Shown here one piece after another: positions 1 to 9,578 of a stretch of DNA of 64,000 nt. The stretch is from Prevotella jejuni (GTDB taxonomy: Bacteria; Bacteroidota; Bacteroidia; Bacteroidales; Bacteroidaceae). Every line of letters starts with the position of its first letter. Positions within the stretch are counted from its first letter, which is position 1. The position numbers were made by a program, and so were the translations under genes. The notes under the pieces are model-generated. The model saw only the letters and a list, made by a program, of their open reading frames with translations. It did no database searches and was not told the origin of the DNA. The stretch is from the NCBI RefSeq assembly GCF_900187995.1, contig NZ_FZNZ01000001.1, positions 120,178 to 184,177 on the forward strand, in the 5' to 3' direction.

Positions 1-1
1 C

Positions 2-808
2 TATGGTAATGCTTTCCTTTTAGAGTCAAGTCGTGCGGGAGCAGACATCATGAAGGAAGGTGGTAAGTTCCGTTATCCATCTTACGTACAGGATATTATG
101 GGTCCGATGTTCTTTGATTATGGCTTTGGACCATTCCGATGGGTTTGCTCATCAGGTGACCCAAAGGACTTAGAAACATCCGACCGCATTGCAACAGAGG
201 TGTTAGAAGAAATACGTAAGACGGCAACTCCAGATATTATCGGTCAACTTGATGATAATATTCATTGGATAAAAGAAGCAGGAAAGAATCACTTGGTTGT
301 TGGCTCTCAGGCTCGTATCCTATATGCTGACTCGGAAGGTCGCACAAAGATAGCCTTAGCCTTTAATGAAGCAATACGTAAAGGAGTAATCTCACGACCC
401 ATAGTTCTGGGACGCGACCACCATGATGTGTCAGGAACAGACTCTCCTTTCCGTGAGACATCAAACATTTATGACGGCTCACAGTTCTGTGCTGACATGG
501 CAGTACAGAATGTTATTGGCGACTCTTTCCGTGGTGCTACATGGGTATCTATCCACAATGGTGGTGGTGTTGGCTGGGGAGAAGTTATCAATGGTGGCTT
601 CGGTATGGTGATTGATGGTAGTGAAGACGCCGACCGTCATATCCGTCAGATGCTCCTCTGGGATGTTAACAACGGCATAGCACGTCGTAGTTGGGCACGC
701 AACACTGGTTCTATTGATGCTATCCGTAGGGAGATGGAACGTACACCAGGACTCTGTGTTACACTCCCTAACATCGTTGAAGATGACATTATTAATACAG
801 CCTTTTAA
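2..808 (+). CDS. hutU: Urocanate hydratase, C-terminal part (5' end outside window)
   Basis: Urocanase adds water to urocanate to give 4-imidazolone-5-propanoate, the second step of histidine degradation in the cytoplasm. The frame is open from base 2, so the gene enters from the left edge and only the last ~268 residues are visible; the first internal ATG at 50 is not the start. Visible urocanase signatures are the YGNAFLLESSRAGAD stretch, the FGPFRWVCSSGDP segment, the LGRDHHDVSGTDSPFRETSN block and the glycine-rich IHNGGGVGWGEVINGG near the C-terminus. hutH follows 34 bp downstream on the same strand, so the two are probably one transcript. Confidence 0.97.
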   Translation, partial: YGNAFLLESSRAGADIMKEGGKFRYPSYVQDIMGPMFFDYGFGPFRWVCSSGDPKDLETSDRIATEVLEEIRKTATPDIIGQLDDNIHWIKEAGKNHLVVGSQARILYADSEGRTKIALAFNEAIRKGVISRPIVLGRDHHDVSGTDSPFRETSNIYDGSQFCADMAVQNVIGDSFRGATWVSIHNGGGVGWGEVINGGFGMVIDGSEDADRHIRQMLLWDVNNGIARRSWARNTGSIDAIRREMERTPGLCVTLPNIVEDDIINTAF

Positions 809-842
809 TCAATTAAATCTATTATTATAATCCGTAGAAACT

Positions 843-2324
843 ATGAACAAAATTCATCAGATTAGTGCTGCACATCTGACAATAGAGCAGATTGGCGAGA
901 TAATAAAGAATGGCACAAAGCTTGAACTTTCTGAAGATGCACGTCAACGAATTATTCGTTGTAGAGAGTATCTCGATAATAAGATTATAGAATCAGAAAC
1001 TCCTATCTATGGTGTGACAACAGGCTTTGGCTCTCTCTGTAAGATATCTATTGATAAGGATAGCCTGTCACAGTTACAGAAAAACCTTGTGATGTCTCAT
1101 GCTTGTGGTGTGGGCGATCGTGTCCCTAATGAGATTGTAAAGATAATGTTGCTGCTCAAGATTCAGTCGCTCAGTTACGGCTACTCTGCTTGTCAGTTGA
1201 AGACCGTCGAGCGACTGATAGACTTCTTCAATAACGACATCTATCCTATTGTGTATATGCAAGGTTCATTGGGCGCATCGGGCGACCTTGTCCCATTGGC
1301 TCACCTTTCTCTACCACTTATAGGAATGGGAGAAGTAGAATATCAAGGCAATATCTTCTCTGGTGCTGACATCTTGAAGAAGATGAATTGGGATGCAATA
1401 GAACTTGTTTCTAAGGAAGGTCTTGCCTTACTCAACGGTACACAGAACATGAATGCCTTTGCTGTATGGGCACTCTTACAAAGTGAACGTTTGAGTGAGT
1501 GGGCTGATGTCATCGGAACAATGTCTCTTGAGGCTTACGATGGACGCATAGAACCATTCACACATGCCGTTCATGCTGTTCGCCATCACAAGGGACAGAT
1601 TGATACTGCAGCACGAATAAGAGAATTGTTAGAAGGCAGTGAGCTTATTAAACAGCCTAAAGTCAATGTACAAGACCCTTATTCATTCCGTTGTATGCCG
1701 CAGGTGCACGGTGCTTCAAAGGATACGATTGCATACGTTAAGTCTGTGATAGACATTGAAGTGAATGCTGCAACCGATAACCCAACCGTTTGTCCTGATG
1801 AAGATCTTGTTATCTCAGCAGGAAACTTCCACGGAGAACCAATTGCACAACCAATGGACTTCCTTGCTATAGCACTCTGTGAATTAAGTAATATATCTGA
1901 GCGTCGAATCTACAAGCTCGTTTCTGGCACACGAAACCTACCAAGTTTCCTTGTAGCTAAACCTGGTGTAAACAGTGGTTTTATGATTCCTCAGTACACA
2001 GCAGCATCTATCGTTAGCCAGAGTAAGACTTATTGTACGCCTGCCTCTGTTGACAGTATTCCATCTTCACAAGGACAGGAAGACCATGTTAGCATGGGGG
2101 CAAATGCCGCAACAAAACTCTATCAGGTTGTATTGAATACGGAGCGTGTACTTGCTATTGAGCTCTTCAACGCTGCACAAGCACTTGAGTTCCGTCGTCC
2201 GTTGAAATCTTCTCCTACGATAGAAGCTATCCATAAGGCTTATCGTGAGTGTGTTCCTTTTATTGATACGGACGAGTTTATGGCTCCACACATCGCTAAG
2301 TCGGTTGAATTCCTGCGTAAATAA
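843..2324 (+). CDS. hutH: Histidine ammonia-lyase (histidase)
   Basis: Histidase removes ammonia from L-histidine to form urocanate, the first step of the Hut pathway. The 493-residue length is normal for the family. The GSLGASGDLVPLAHL motif holds Ala-Ser-Gly at 145-147, which cyclises to the MIO electrophile, and YGVTTGFG near residue 57 is the conserved active-site loop. Start is the ATG at 843, 34 bp after hutU. Order here is hutU-hutH-hutI; the genes for formiminoglutamate processing are not in the window and may lie to the left. A terminator-like hairpin follows, so hutI may be only partly co-transcribed. Confidence 0.98.
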   Translation: MNKIHQISAAHLTIEQIGEIIKNGTKLELSEDARQRIIRCREYLDNKIIESETPIYGVTTGFGSLCKISIDKDSLSQLQKNLVMSHACGVGDRVPNEIVKIMLLLKIQSLSYGYSACQLKTVERLIDFFNNDIYPIVYMQGSLGASGDLVPLAHLSLPLIGMGEVEYQGNIFSGADILKKMNWDAIELVSKEGLALLNGTQNMNAFAVWALLQSERLSEWADVIGTMSLEAYDGRIEPFTHAVHAVRHHKGQIDTAARIRELLEGSELIKQPKVNVQDPYSFRCMPQVHGASKDTIAYVKSVIDIEVNAATDNPTVCPDEDLVISAGNFHGEPIAQPMDFLAIALCELSNISERRIYKLVSGTRNLPSFLVAKPGVNSGFMIPQYTAASIVSQSKTYCTPASVDSIPSSQGQEDHVSMGANAATKLYQVVLNTERVLAIELFNAAQALEFRRPLKSSPTIEAIHKAYRECVPFIDTDEFMAPHIAKSVEFLRK

Positions 2325-2335
2325 ATAAGGTAAAA

Positions 2336-2385
2336 GGGGTTACGTCAAGATTAAATACTATCTTGATGTAGCCCTATTCCTTTTG
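2336..2385 (+). terminator. Terminator-like hairpin between hutH and hutI
   Basis: The arms 2336-2351 (GGGGTTACGTCAAGAT) and 2360-2375 pair over 16 bp, counting G-U pairs, around an 8-nt loop. They are followed by an ATTCCTTTTG tract. It could end the hutU-hutH transcript or attenuate read-through into hutI. Confidence 0.6.
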
Positions 2386-2432
2386 AATATCTTATATTAT
2401 TATACTTTCATTGATTAGAGAAAAAGCTTGAA

Positions 2433-3677
2433 ATGAAAAGACTAATAGTTAAAAACATTGGCTTACTTGCTGGTATAGGTCATGAAGGAAAGCTATGTTT
2501 AAAAGGTAAAGAGATGGCAGAACTTAACACACTGTCAGATGCTTATCTTGTGATAGAGGATGGATGCTTTGTTGATTATGGTGAGATGAATGATTGTCCA
2601 CCAATTTCTGATAATGAGGAAGTTGTTGATGCGAATGGAGGAACCGTTCTCCCTTCATGGTGCGACTCCCATACTCATATTGTCTATGCTGGAAGTAGAG
2701 AGCAAGAGTTTGTTGATAAGATCCGTGGGCTTAGTTATGCTGAGATAGCAAAGCGTGGTGGTGGTATCCTAAACTCGGCAGACCGCCTTCATGAATTGAG
2801 CGAAGACGAACTTTACCAGCAGGCTATGAAGCGTGTTGATGAGATTATTAGGAAAGGAACAGGTTGTGTGGAGATAAAGAGTGGGTATGGACTTAACACA
2901 GAAGACGAGCTGAAGATGCTTCGTGTTATTCGTCGTATCAAAGAGACAACACGACTGAAAGTTGTTGCTACATTCCTTGGTGCACATGCTGTTTCACGTG
3001 AATATAAAGGTAGACAAGATGCCTACGTTGATTTAATTATCAACGAAATGATACCAGCTGTGGGTGATGAGAATTTAGCAGAGTTTATAGATGTATTCTG
3101 TGACACAGGCTTCTTTACGCCAGAAGAGACTGCTCGGATTCTAAAAGCTGGTGCTGTATATGGCATGCGACCTAAGATTCATGCTGACGAGTTAGCGTCG
3201 TCTGGTGGTGTAGAGGTAGGTGTAGAATACAAGGCACTGTCAGTTGACCATTTAGAAAGTATGACAGAAGAAGAAATAGATATCCTTAAGAACAGCGAAA
3301 CTATGCCAACAGCACTTCCTGGAACGTCTTTCTTCCTTAATCTTCCTTTTGCTTTGGGTCGTAAGATAATAGATTGTGGTCTACCGCTTGTCCTTGCAAG
3401 TGATTATAACCCAGGTTCTACGCCATCAGGAGATATGAAATTTATAGTTTCGCTTGGCTGTATCAAGATGCGACTAATGCCTGCAGAAGCAATTAATGCA
3501 GCAACATTAAATGGAGCATGTGCAATGGGACTGAGCAAAGAGTATGGCTCTATCACACGTGGAAAGGTTGCTAATTTCTTTATTACAGACACGATTCCTT
3601 CTATTGAATTTATTCCATACGCCTATACAACACCTATCGTAAAACGTGTATTCCTACAAGGAGAAGAGTATGTTTAG
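2433..3677 (+). CDS. hutI: Imidazolonepropionase
   Basis: Hydrolyses 4-imidazolone-5-propanoate to N-formimino-L-glutamate, the third histidine-degradation step. It is a metal-dependent amidohydrolase of 414 residues, the usual size. The first metal site is SHTHIVYAG (H80, H82); later ligands are the His of KIHADELASSGG and the Asp of LVLASDYNPGS. The start ATG at 2433 lies 108 bp after hutH, beyond a hairpin. I see no clear TAnnTTTG box in the gap, so separate expression is uncertain. The next gene (rpsP) converges from the right. Confidence 0.98.
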   Translation: MKRLIVKNIGLLAGIGHEGKLCLKGKEMAELNTLSDAYLVIEDGCFVDYGEMNDCPPISDNEEVVDANGGTVLPSWCDSHTHIVYAGSREQEFVDKIRGLSYAEIAKRGGGILNSADRLHELSEDELYQQAMKRVDEIIRKGTGCVEIKSGYGLNTEDELKMLRVIRRIKETTRLKVVATFLGAHAVSREYKGRQDAYVDLIINEMIPAVGDENLAEFIDVFCDTGFFTPEETARILKAGAVYGMRPKIHADELASSGGVEVGVEYKALSVDHLESMTEEEIDILKNSETMPTALPGTSFFLNLPFALGRKIIDCGLPLVLASDYNPGSTPSGDMKFIVSLGCIKMRLMPAEAINAATLNGACAMGLSKEYGSITRGKVANFFITDTIPSIEFIPYAYTTPIVKRVFLQGEEYV

Positions 3678-3876
3678 ATAGTATTTAATGATAAATATAC
3701 TAAGCCACTTCTTCCTTGACGATATTCATTAAGGTGTCCAAAACTCAACGTCAGTGCAGCTAATGACCGCTGTCTTGAATTAAAAAGGAGGAAGTTTCTT
3801 ATTATATTCATTATCATTATAATAGCTTACTTGAAAGAGGATGTCCACTGTACGGTATCATTTTAGAAACTAATAC

Positions 3877-3917
3877 AAAAGAAAAAGTCCATAAACTCGT
3901 GCTGAGTCTATGGACTT
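3877..3917 (-). terminator. rpsP intrinsic terminator
   Basis: AAGTCCATA at 3885-3893 pairs with TATGGACTT at 3909-3917, extended inward by ACTC/GAGT across one mismatch. On the minus strand the hairpin is followed by a T-rich run (complement of 3877-3886), just after the rpsP stop. Confidence 0.75.
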
Positions 3918-3939
3918 ATACTTTAATAGCGAGCGAGGA

Positions 3940-4491
3940 TTATGCCTCTGCTGGTGCCTCCTCTGCAGGAGCTTCAGAAGTAGTGTCCTCAGCAGCCTTA
4001 GCTGCCTCAGCCTCAGCCTGTACTGCAGCGGCAGCAGCTTTCTTGTCTGCAACCTTCTTAGCAATAGCTTCGTTTACTTTCTTCTCAGCTTCAAGGTTCT
4101 GAGCAGCAGCAGCCTTCTTCGCATCGGTTACCTTCTTCTCGACAGCTTCTGTAGCTGCAACCTTAGCTTGCTTCCATGCATCGAACTTCTGCTGGCATGC
4201 AGCCTCGTCGAATGCACCCTTCTTAACACCGCCACGGAGATGCTTCATCATGTAAACACCCTCACCCTTAAGGATGTTACGAGCAGTGTCTGTTGGCTGA
4301 GCACCTGTCTCAACCCAGTAAAGAGCACGTTCAAAATTCAAATCTACTGTGGCTGGATTGGTGTTTGGGTTATAAGTACCAATCTTCTCAGTAAACTTAC
4401 CATCACGTGGTGCACGAGCGTCAGCGATTACGATGCTGTAGAAAGCATAGTTCTTACGACCACCGCGCTGCAATCTGATTTTTGTTGCCAT
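3940..4491 (-). CDS. rpsP: 30S ribosomal protein S16 with long Ala/Glu-rich C-terminal tail
   Basis: S16 binds 16S rRNA and helps assemble the small ribosomal subunit. Residues 1 to about 85 are the ordinary S16 fold (starts [18 protein letters not shown], with the IGTYNP motif). The protein continues to 183 residues, roughly twice the usual length, through a lysine/alanine helix-forming stretch and an acidic Ala/Glu/Pro-rich end. Extended S16 proteins are known in Bacteroidetes, so the tail is probably genuine, but its function is unknown to me. The single-gene unit has its own promoter, a leader hairpin and a terminator. Confidence 0.96.
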   Translation of the reverse strand: MATKIRLQRGGRKNYAFYSIVIADARAPRDGKFTEKIGTYNPNTNPATVDLNFERALYWVETGAQPTDTARNILKGEGVYMMKHLRGGVKKGAFDEAACQQKFDAWKQAKVAATEAVEKKVTDAKKAAAAQNLEAEKKVNEAIAKKVADKKAAAAAVQAEAEAAKAAEDTTSEAPAEEAPAEA

Positions 4492-4528
4492 AATTGTTTA
4501 ATAAATATTTTAAAGGTTTGAATTTAAT

Positions 4529-4547
4529 GCTATCATCTCGTGATAGC
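4529..4547 (-). promoter_or_regulatory. Hairpin in the rpsP 5' leader
   Basis: GCTATCA and TGATAGC form a perfect 7-bp stem with a 5-nt loop. It lies between the rpsP promoter box and start codon. Leader hairpins of ribosomal protein genes can be autoregulatory, but that role is only inferred here. Confidence 0.45.
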
Positions 4548-4552
4548 GGATG

Positions 4553-4560
4553 CAAAAGTA
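4553..4560 (-). promoter_or_regulatory. rpsP promoter -7 box
   Basis: TACTTTTG on the minus strand matches the Bacteroidetes -7 consensus TAnnTTTG, about 62 bp upstream of the rpsP ATG. Confidence 0.6.
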
Positions 4561-4684
4561 CGTCTTTTTTTTCTAACAACCAAATAATCTGATGATTATA
4601 TTAAGACTATAACGAGTATTCCTCATATCCTAATGCTTTATTATATGAAAGCGTCTTAGAACCATTGTAGCCTATATTGCTAAA

Positions 4685-5473
4685 TCATCTAACCGTAATA
4701 TGGAAGCAACCTTGATGTTTCTCGTGCTTTATAAAACATCTTCCTTGCGAACGGAGGTCGTTCAAAACCTCACTTAAAACCCACTTAAGTGTATCATTCC
4801 TTACCGGACGAGTAACAGCTGCATATTTATTGTACGCAATATCAAAGGTTGTTCCATATAGATGGCAACTATTTTCTGTTGCATTATGATTGTGTTTACG
4901 AAGTTTATCAACGTCTTCTTTGGTTCTTAAAACACTTGATACAAGGAACTTATTTATAGGTACGCCCTTTGTTTGCAAGCTATCCATGAAATTATGTGCA
5001 ATATCTTGAAGCAGGATGGCAGCACGTGGAACAAGATATGGAATACTATTATTCAACTTCTTTAGATTGTAATAAGGATTACAGCCTATATATACTAACT
5101 CCCCTTTTCGCTTCTCTGCATCAGTGCGGTTAAGGACAGGTTTCACCCCATAACGTAGTGCTGCTTCAAGTTGTTGTGGTTGAGAGTCTGGGAAACTCTC
5201 GTCATAATCTCGAACACCTACAATTCTATTCCTCTTTTGTGAACCATCCGATTTGAAGAAATGAGATATGGTTGTGTTACTTGGAGTTGATTGCTCTTTA
5301 ATCTTAGCAGAATCCGCTTTTTCAGTGACACGAGTACTATCAACATTAGATAAAGCTTTCGTCTTATCTTGTGCAATAGACGGAAACAGTAACCTAATGA
5401 TGGCTAAGAATAAAGTTATTGTTATGAAACCTAATAAATAGCGCTTCTTTGTTATCTTTGATTTTCTTTTCAT
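4685..5473 (-). CDS. DUF5715-type envelope protein, M15 peptidase-like
   Basis: A 262-residue protein with one N-terminal membrane segment (about 12-30) and a Ser/Thr/Lys-rich linker, so the rest probably faces the periplasm. It resembles the Bacteroidetes DUF5715 family. The C-terminal half has S202-x-H204-x-x-G207-x-x-x-D211, the zinc-site pattern of M15 (VanY-like) D-Ala-D-Ala carboxypeptidases, and a terminal E251/H258 pair that could supply the remaining catalytic residues. Cell-wall peptide cleavage is plausible but unproven. The gene is monocistronic, divergent from phoH, and its promoter box lies almost against the start codon. Confidence 0.8.
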   Translation of the reverse strand: MKRKSKITKKRYLLGFITITLFLAIIRLLFPSIAQDKTKALSNVDSTRVTEKADSAKIKEQSTPSNTTISHFFKSDGSQKRNRIVGVRDYDESFPDSQPQQLEAALRYGVKPVLNRTDAEKRKGELVYIGCNPYYNLKKLNNSIPYLVPRAAILLQDIAHNFMDSLQTKGVPINKFLVSSVLRTKEDVDKLRKHNHNATENSCHLYGTTFDIAYNKYAAVTRPVRNDTLKWVLSEVLNDLRSQGRCFIKHEKHQGCFHITVR

Positions 5474-5478
5474 TGATA

Positions 5479-5486
5479 CAAAGGTA
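5479..5486 (-). promoter_or_regulatory. Promoter -7 box abutting the DUF5715 gene start
   Basis: TACCTTTG on the minus strand ends 5 bp before the ATG at 5473. Transcription would begin at or very near the start codon, implying an almost leaderless mRNA. Confidence 0.55.
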
Positions 5487-5525
5487 ATAAGTTTTTGCTA
5501 ATTGATAATTATGAATTAGGAATAA

Positions 5526-5557
5526 TTTGCAAGTATCATTATTTTATAGTAACTTTG
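5526..5557 (+). promoter_or_regulatory. phoH promoter
   Basis: TTTG at 5526-5529 (-33) and TAACTTTG at 5550-5557 (-7) are separated by 20 bp, matching the Bacteroidetes sigma-ABfr arrangement. The phoH start is 24 bp downstream. Confidence 0.7.
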
Positions 5558-5581
5558 CGAACAAATATAAAATAGAGGAAA

Positions 5582-6529
5582 TTGATAGAAAAGCATATAG
5601 TTCTTGAAGATATAGACCCAGTAGTCTTCTATGGAGTTGGCAATGGTCACCTCCAAATGATAAAGTCACTCTTCCCTAAGTTGAGGATTGTTGCAAGAGA
5701 CAATGTTATACGTATCTTAGGTGACGAAGAGGAGATGGTTAAGATAGAAGAAGACATTGAAACCATGCGTAAGCATGTAGAACGGTATAACACCATTACA
5801 GAAGAGGACATCCTTGATATCGTGAAAGGTCGTAAGACCAAAGCTGATGCGGTAAAGGACGTCCTTGTTTATTCTGTATCAGGTAGACCTATTAAAGGTC
5901 GTTCGGAGCATCAGCAGCAACTGATTGATGCCTTCGAGAAAAACGATATGATATTTGCTGTCGGACCAGCGGGAACGGGTAAGACTTACCTTAGTATAGC
6001 TTTAGCAGTAAAAGCTCTTAAGGAAAAAGCTGCAAAGAAGATTATCTTATCCCGTCCAGCCGTTGAAGCTGGTGAGAAACTTGGCTTCCTTCCAGGTGAC
6101 ATGAAGGATAAGATTGACCCCTATCTGCAACCACTTTATGATGCTTTAGAGGACATGATTCCAGCTGTAAAGCTACAGGATATGATGGATAAGCATATCA
6201 TTCAGATTGCGCCATTAGCTTTCATGCGAGGAAGAACATTGAGTGACGCTGTGGTAATCCTTGATGAAGCACAGAATACAACACCAGCTCAAATCCGTAT
6301 GTTCTTAACACGTATGGGCTGGAATACAAAGATGGTAATCACAGGTGACTTGACTCAGATTGACCTTCCACATGCAGAGAAGAGTGGACTAAAAGAAGCT
6401 CTTTCTATTCTGAGTGGCGTAGATGGTATCTCTGTCATCAATCTTGATAAAAAAGACATTGTAAGACACAAACTAGTTACGCGTATCGTGAATGCATACG
6501 AAGCACACGATAAAGCTAACAAGAGATAG
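5582..6529 (+). CDS. phoH: PhoH-family ATPase
   Basis: A cytoplasmic P-loop ATPase of 315 residues related to PhoH/PhoL, a family linked to RNA metabolism and phosphate response, though the exact role is unsettled. It has an N-terminal KH-like region (about 1-95), Walker A GPAGTGKT at 128-135 and Walker B VVILDEAQN near 225. The start is TTG: an in-frame stop at 5573-5575 excludes anything upstream, the next ATG would remove 25 conserved-looking residues, and a GAGGA sequence precedes it. purC follows after 21 bp, so they are probably co-transcribed. Confidence 0.93.
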   Translation: MIEKHIVLEDIDPVVFYGVGNGHLQMIKSLFPKLRIVARDNVIRILGDEEEMVKIEEDIETMRKHVERYNTITEEDILDIVKGRKTKADAVKDVLVYSVSGRPIKGRSEHQQQLIDAFEKNDMIFAVGPAGTGKTYLSIALAVKALKEKAAKKIILSRPAVEAGEKLGFLPGDMKDKIDPYLQPLYDALEDMIPAVKLQDMMDKHIIQIAPLAFMRGRTLSDAVVILDEAQNTTPAQIRMFLTRMGWNTKMVITGDLTQIDLPHAEKSGLKEALSILSGVDGISVINLDKKDIVRHKLVTRIVNAYEAHDKANKR

Positions 6530-6550
6530 GACTCTATAAACATAAAAACA

Positions 6551-7501
6551 ATGAAAGCATTAACAAAAACTGAATTCCATTTCGATGGACAGAAGAGTGT
6601 TTATCACGGAAAAGTACGTGATGTGTATGACATCAACGACGATCTTATCGTCATGGTTGCTACCGACCGAATCTCTGCATTCGACGTTGTACTACCAAAG
6701 GGAATACCGTTTAAAGGACAGGTATTGAACCAGATTGCTGCCAAGTTCCTTGACCTGACAACAGACATCTGTCCTAACTGGAAGTTAGCTACTCCTGATC
6801 CAATGGTAACTGTTGGTCTGAAGTGTGAAGGCTTTCGTGTTGAAATGATTATCCGCTCAATCCTTACAGGTTCTGCATGGCGTGCCTACAAGGACGGATG
6901 TCGTGAGATTTGCGGTGTGAAACTCCCTGATGGTATGCGTGAGAACGAGCGTTTCCCAGAACCAATCGTAACTCCAACTACTAAGGCTGACGAAGGTCAC
7001 GATATGAACATCTCTAAGGAAGAGATTATTAAGCAGGGTATTGTTTCTGCAGAAGACTATGCAATCATCGAAGACTGGACCCGTAAGCTCTTTGCACGTG
7101 GTCAGGAGATTGCTGCAAAGCAGGGCTTGATACTCGTTGATACTAAGTATGAGTTTGGCAAGCGTGATGGTCAGTGTTACCTCATTGATGAGATTCATAC
7201 ACCAGACTCAAGCCGCTACTTCTATGCTGATGGGTATGAAGAGAAACTTGAGAAGGGCGAACCACAGAAGCAATTATCAAAGGAATTTGTTCGTCAATGG
7301 CTTATCGAGCATAATTTTATGAATGAACCAGGACAGACAATGCCTGAGATTACAGACGAATATGCCGAGAGTGTAAGCGAACGTTACATTGAGTTGTATG
7401 AACATATCACTGGTGAGAAGTTCGATAAGGCTGCTGAAGATGGTGATATTGCTGCACGCATTGAGAAGAATGTAAAGCAGTACCTTGCTTCAAGAAAGTA
7501 A
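6551..7501 (+). CDS. purC: Phosphoribosylaminoimidazole-succinocarboxamide synthase (SAICAR synthase)
   Basis: Ligates L-aspartate to CAIR with ATP to form SAICAR in de novo purine synthesis. The protein has 316 residues, matching the longer form of the family. Recognisable motifs are GKVRDVYD near residue 20, the ATDRISAFD strand, [10 protein letters not shown] and VDTKYEFG. It starts at ATG 6551, 21 bp after phoH, suggesting an operon. A modest hairpin with a T-run follows before menG. Confidence 0.97.
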   Translation: MKALTKTEFHFDGQKSVYHGKVRDVYDINDDLIVMVATDRISAFDVVLPKGIPFKGQVLNQIAAKFLDLTTDICPNWKLATPDPMVTVGLKCEGFRVEMIIRSILTGSAWRAYKDGCREICGVKLPDGMRENERFPEPIVTPTTKADEGHDMNISKEEIIKQGIVSAEDYAIIEDWTRKLFARGQEIAAKQGLILVDTKYEFGKRDGQCYLIDEIHTPDSSRYFYADGYEEKLEKGEPQKQLSKEFVRQWLIEHNFMNEPGQTMPEITDEYAESVSERYIELYEHITGEKFDKAAEDGDIAARIEKNVKQYLASRK

Positions 7502-7511
7502 AAGGATAAAT

Positions 7512-7541
7512 ATGAATTCATAATCCTAAATTCATGTTTTT
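7512..7541 (+). terminator. Possible purC terminator
   Basis: ATGAATT (7512-7518) and AATTCAT (7529-7535) can pair over 7 bp and are followed by GTTTTTG. The stem is weak and AT-rich. Confidence 0.4.
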
Positions 7542-7658
7542 GATAAATTCTATACACTGATATATGTCTAATATGTTATTAGAAACTATTTAGGCTATCA
7601 AGATATAGTTATCAATATTATGAATTTAGGGTTGTGGATTATGAACTAAAGTAAGAAT

Positions 7659-8393
7659 ATGTACGAGCAGGAAAAGATTAAACCCTACGATGGTAATGGT
7701 GAGAAAGGTAAACTTATAGAAGAGATGTTTGATAACATCGCACCAACCTATGACACACTGAACCATCGTCTCTCTGGAAATATAGATAAAGGATGGCGTA
7801 AGAAGGCTATCCGACAGCTTCTACCCTATCGCCCTAAGCAGATGCTTGATATTGCTACAGGAACTGGTGACTTTGCCATTCTTGCTGCCAACGAGCTGAA
7901 GCCAGAACATCTCATCGGTGCAGATATCTCTGAAGGAATGATGGCTATCGGTCGAGAGAAAGTTAAGGCTGCAGGATTAAGCGATGTTATTTCTTTTCAG
8001 AAAGAGGACTGTCTCAACCTTTCTTTTCCTGATAATACCTTTGACGCAGTGACTGCAGCCTTTGGTATTCGTAATTTTCAAAACCTTGACAAGGGACTTG
8101 CCGAGATTTGTCGTGTACTGAAGAAGGGTGGTCATCTGAGTATTGTTGAACTAACCACACCTGTTAAGTTCCCAATGAAACAACTCTTCCGCTTCTATTC
8201 TAACACATTCTTGCTTAACTATGCTAAGTTTATCTCAAAAGATAAAAGTGCATACGAATATCTAAATAAGACTGTTGAGGCTTTCCCACAAGGCGAGAAG
8301 ATGATGGAGATATTTCAAAAAGCAGGCTTCTCAAAAAGCTCTTTCCGCAGGTTGACATTCGGTATCTGTACGATGTATTTCGCAGAAAAGTAA
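7659..8393 (+). CDS. menG: Demethylmenaquinone methyltransferase (MenG/UbiE)
   Basis: Methylates demethylmenaquinone with SAM in the final step of menaquinone synthesis. The 244-residue length is typical. Motifs are the early family signature VDxMF-like [18 protein letters not shown], the SAM-binding [13 protein letters not shown] at about 62-74, and the AFGIRNF segment. Bacteroidetes use menaquinone, so MenG rather than a ubiquinone role is expected. It sits 157 bp after purC and 297 bp before aroE on the same strand. Confidence 0.95.
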   Translation: MYEQEKIKPYDGNGEKGKLIEEMFDNIAPTYDTLNHRLSGNIDKGWRKKAIRQLLPYRPKQMLDIATGTGDFAILAANELKPEHLIGADISEGMMAIGREKVKAAGLSDVISFQKEDCLNLSFPDNTFDAVTAAFGIRNFQNLDKGLAEICRVLKKGGHLSIVELTTPVKFPMKQLFRFYSNTFLLNYAKFISKDKSAYEYLNKTVEAFPQGEKMMEIFQKAGFSKSSFRRLTFGICTMYFAEK

Positions 8394-8690
8394 ATTATAA
8401 AATCAACTACTATTATATCTCAGTGTGAGATGTATGTCGCAGAATAAGCTCTTCCAAAACTTAGATAGACAAAGTCTACTAAAATAAGAAGATTTTCTTT
8501 CAGATGTTACCATAGCGGTATTGATTCCTTTTATTGTCATAATTAACATCTCATGTTATCTTATAAGTCATTCAACGCATTTAGCGACTGACTTGAATGA
8601 AGCCAGATATAGAGAATGTTAGTTTGTGAGTGAAATACTGACTGAGACAGTGGATGAACAAAAGAATAATTTATAGAACAAGGTTAAGAT

Positions 8691-9443
8691 ATGGATAAGT
8701 ACGGACTAATTGGCTACCCATTAGGGCATTCTTTCTCAATTGGCTATTTCAATGAGAAGTTTGAGAACGAACACATCAATGCCCAATATATCAACTTTGA
8801 AATCCCATCTATAGAGGATTTTAAAGAGGTAATTGATGCTAATCCTCAATTACGTGGACTGAATGTGACCATTCCTTATAAGGAACAGGTAATTCCTTAT
8901 CTTGATAGTCTTAGTCCAGAAGCTAAAGCTATTGGTGCTGTGAATGTTATTCGTGTCACTCATAAGGGTAATAAGACGATACTTAAAGGTTTCAATAGTG
9001 ATGTGATTGGTTTTACACGAAGTATTGAACCTTTGCTTGAACGCCATCATAAGAAGGCACTTATCCTTGGTACGGGTGGAGCATCAAAGGCTATAAATTA
9101 TGGATTAAAGTCACTTGGGTTAGAAACAATGTTTGTTTCACGTACAAAACGTCCTAATGTCTTAACATACGAAGAGATAACACCAGAGGTAATCGAAGAG
9201 TATAATGTTATTGTTAATTGTACTCCTCTTGGTATGTATCCTAAGACAGAAGAGTGTCCTACCCTCCCCTATGACGCAATGAATAGTCACACTCTACTTT
9301 ACGACTTACTTTATAATCCAGATGAGACCCTCTTTATGGCCAAAGGACGTGAGCATGGAGCAGTTGTAAAGAACGGTCTTGAAATGCTTCTCTTACAGGC
9401 TTTTGCAAGTTGGGAGTTCTGGGAAGGGGAAGAACAAATATAA
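8691..9443 (+). CDS. aroE: Shikimate dehydrogenase
   Basis: NADPH-dependent reduction of 3-dehydroshikimate to shikimate in the aromatic amino acid pathway. The 250-residue protein is slightly short but has both domains: GYPLGHSFS for shikimate binding at the N-terminus, the catalytic Lys in NVTIPYKE, the Asp in NSDVIGF, and the nucleotide loop LGTGGASKA. The start ATG follows a GATAT leader with no strong ribosome-binding site. The 297-bp gap upstream shows nothing beyond a small ATCTCA/TGAGAT inverted repeat near 8418. Confidence 0.96.
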   Translation: MDKYGLIGYPLGHSFSIGYFNEKFENEHINAQYINFEIPSIEDFKEVIDANPQLRGLNVTIPYKEQVIPYLDSLSPEAKAIGAVNVIRVTHKGNKTILKGFNSDVIGFTRSIEPLLERHHKKALILGTGGASKAINYGLKSLGLETMFVSRTKRPNVLTYEEITPEVIEEYNVIVNCTPLGMYPKTEECPTLPYDAMNSHTLLYDLLYNPDETLFMAKGREHGAVVKNGLEMLLLQAFASWEFWEGEEQI

Positions 9444-9578
9444 TTTCTCGTTATGTTATCTTCTTTACGAAGCGTTAGATTAGTTCTACTTAGACCTAAC
9501 TTAGTATGATCTATTGGGTTTAATAAGGAAAGTATGATATTTACATAAGTCTCTATTTAAGGTCGATACTACCCTATA

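Noticed and set aside
3910..4521. Long plus-strand ORF antisense to rpsP
   Set aside because: It is a shadow of the Ala-rich S16 tail read on the opposite strand, giving a Leu/Ser/Cys-rich protein with no recognisable domain.
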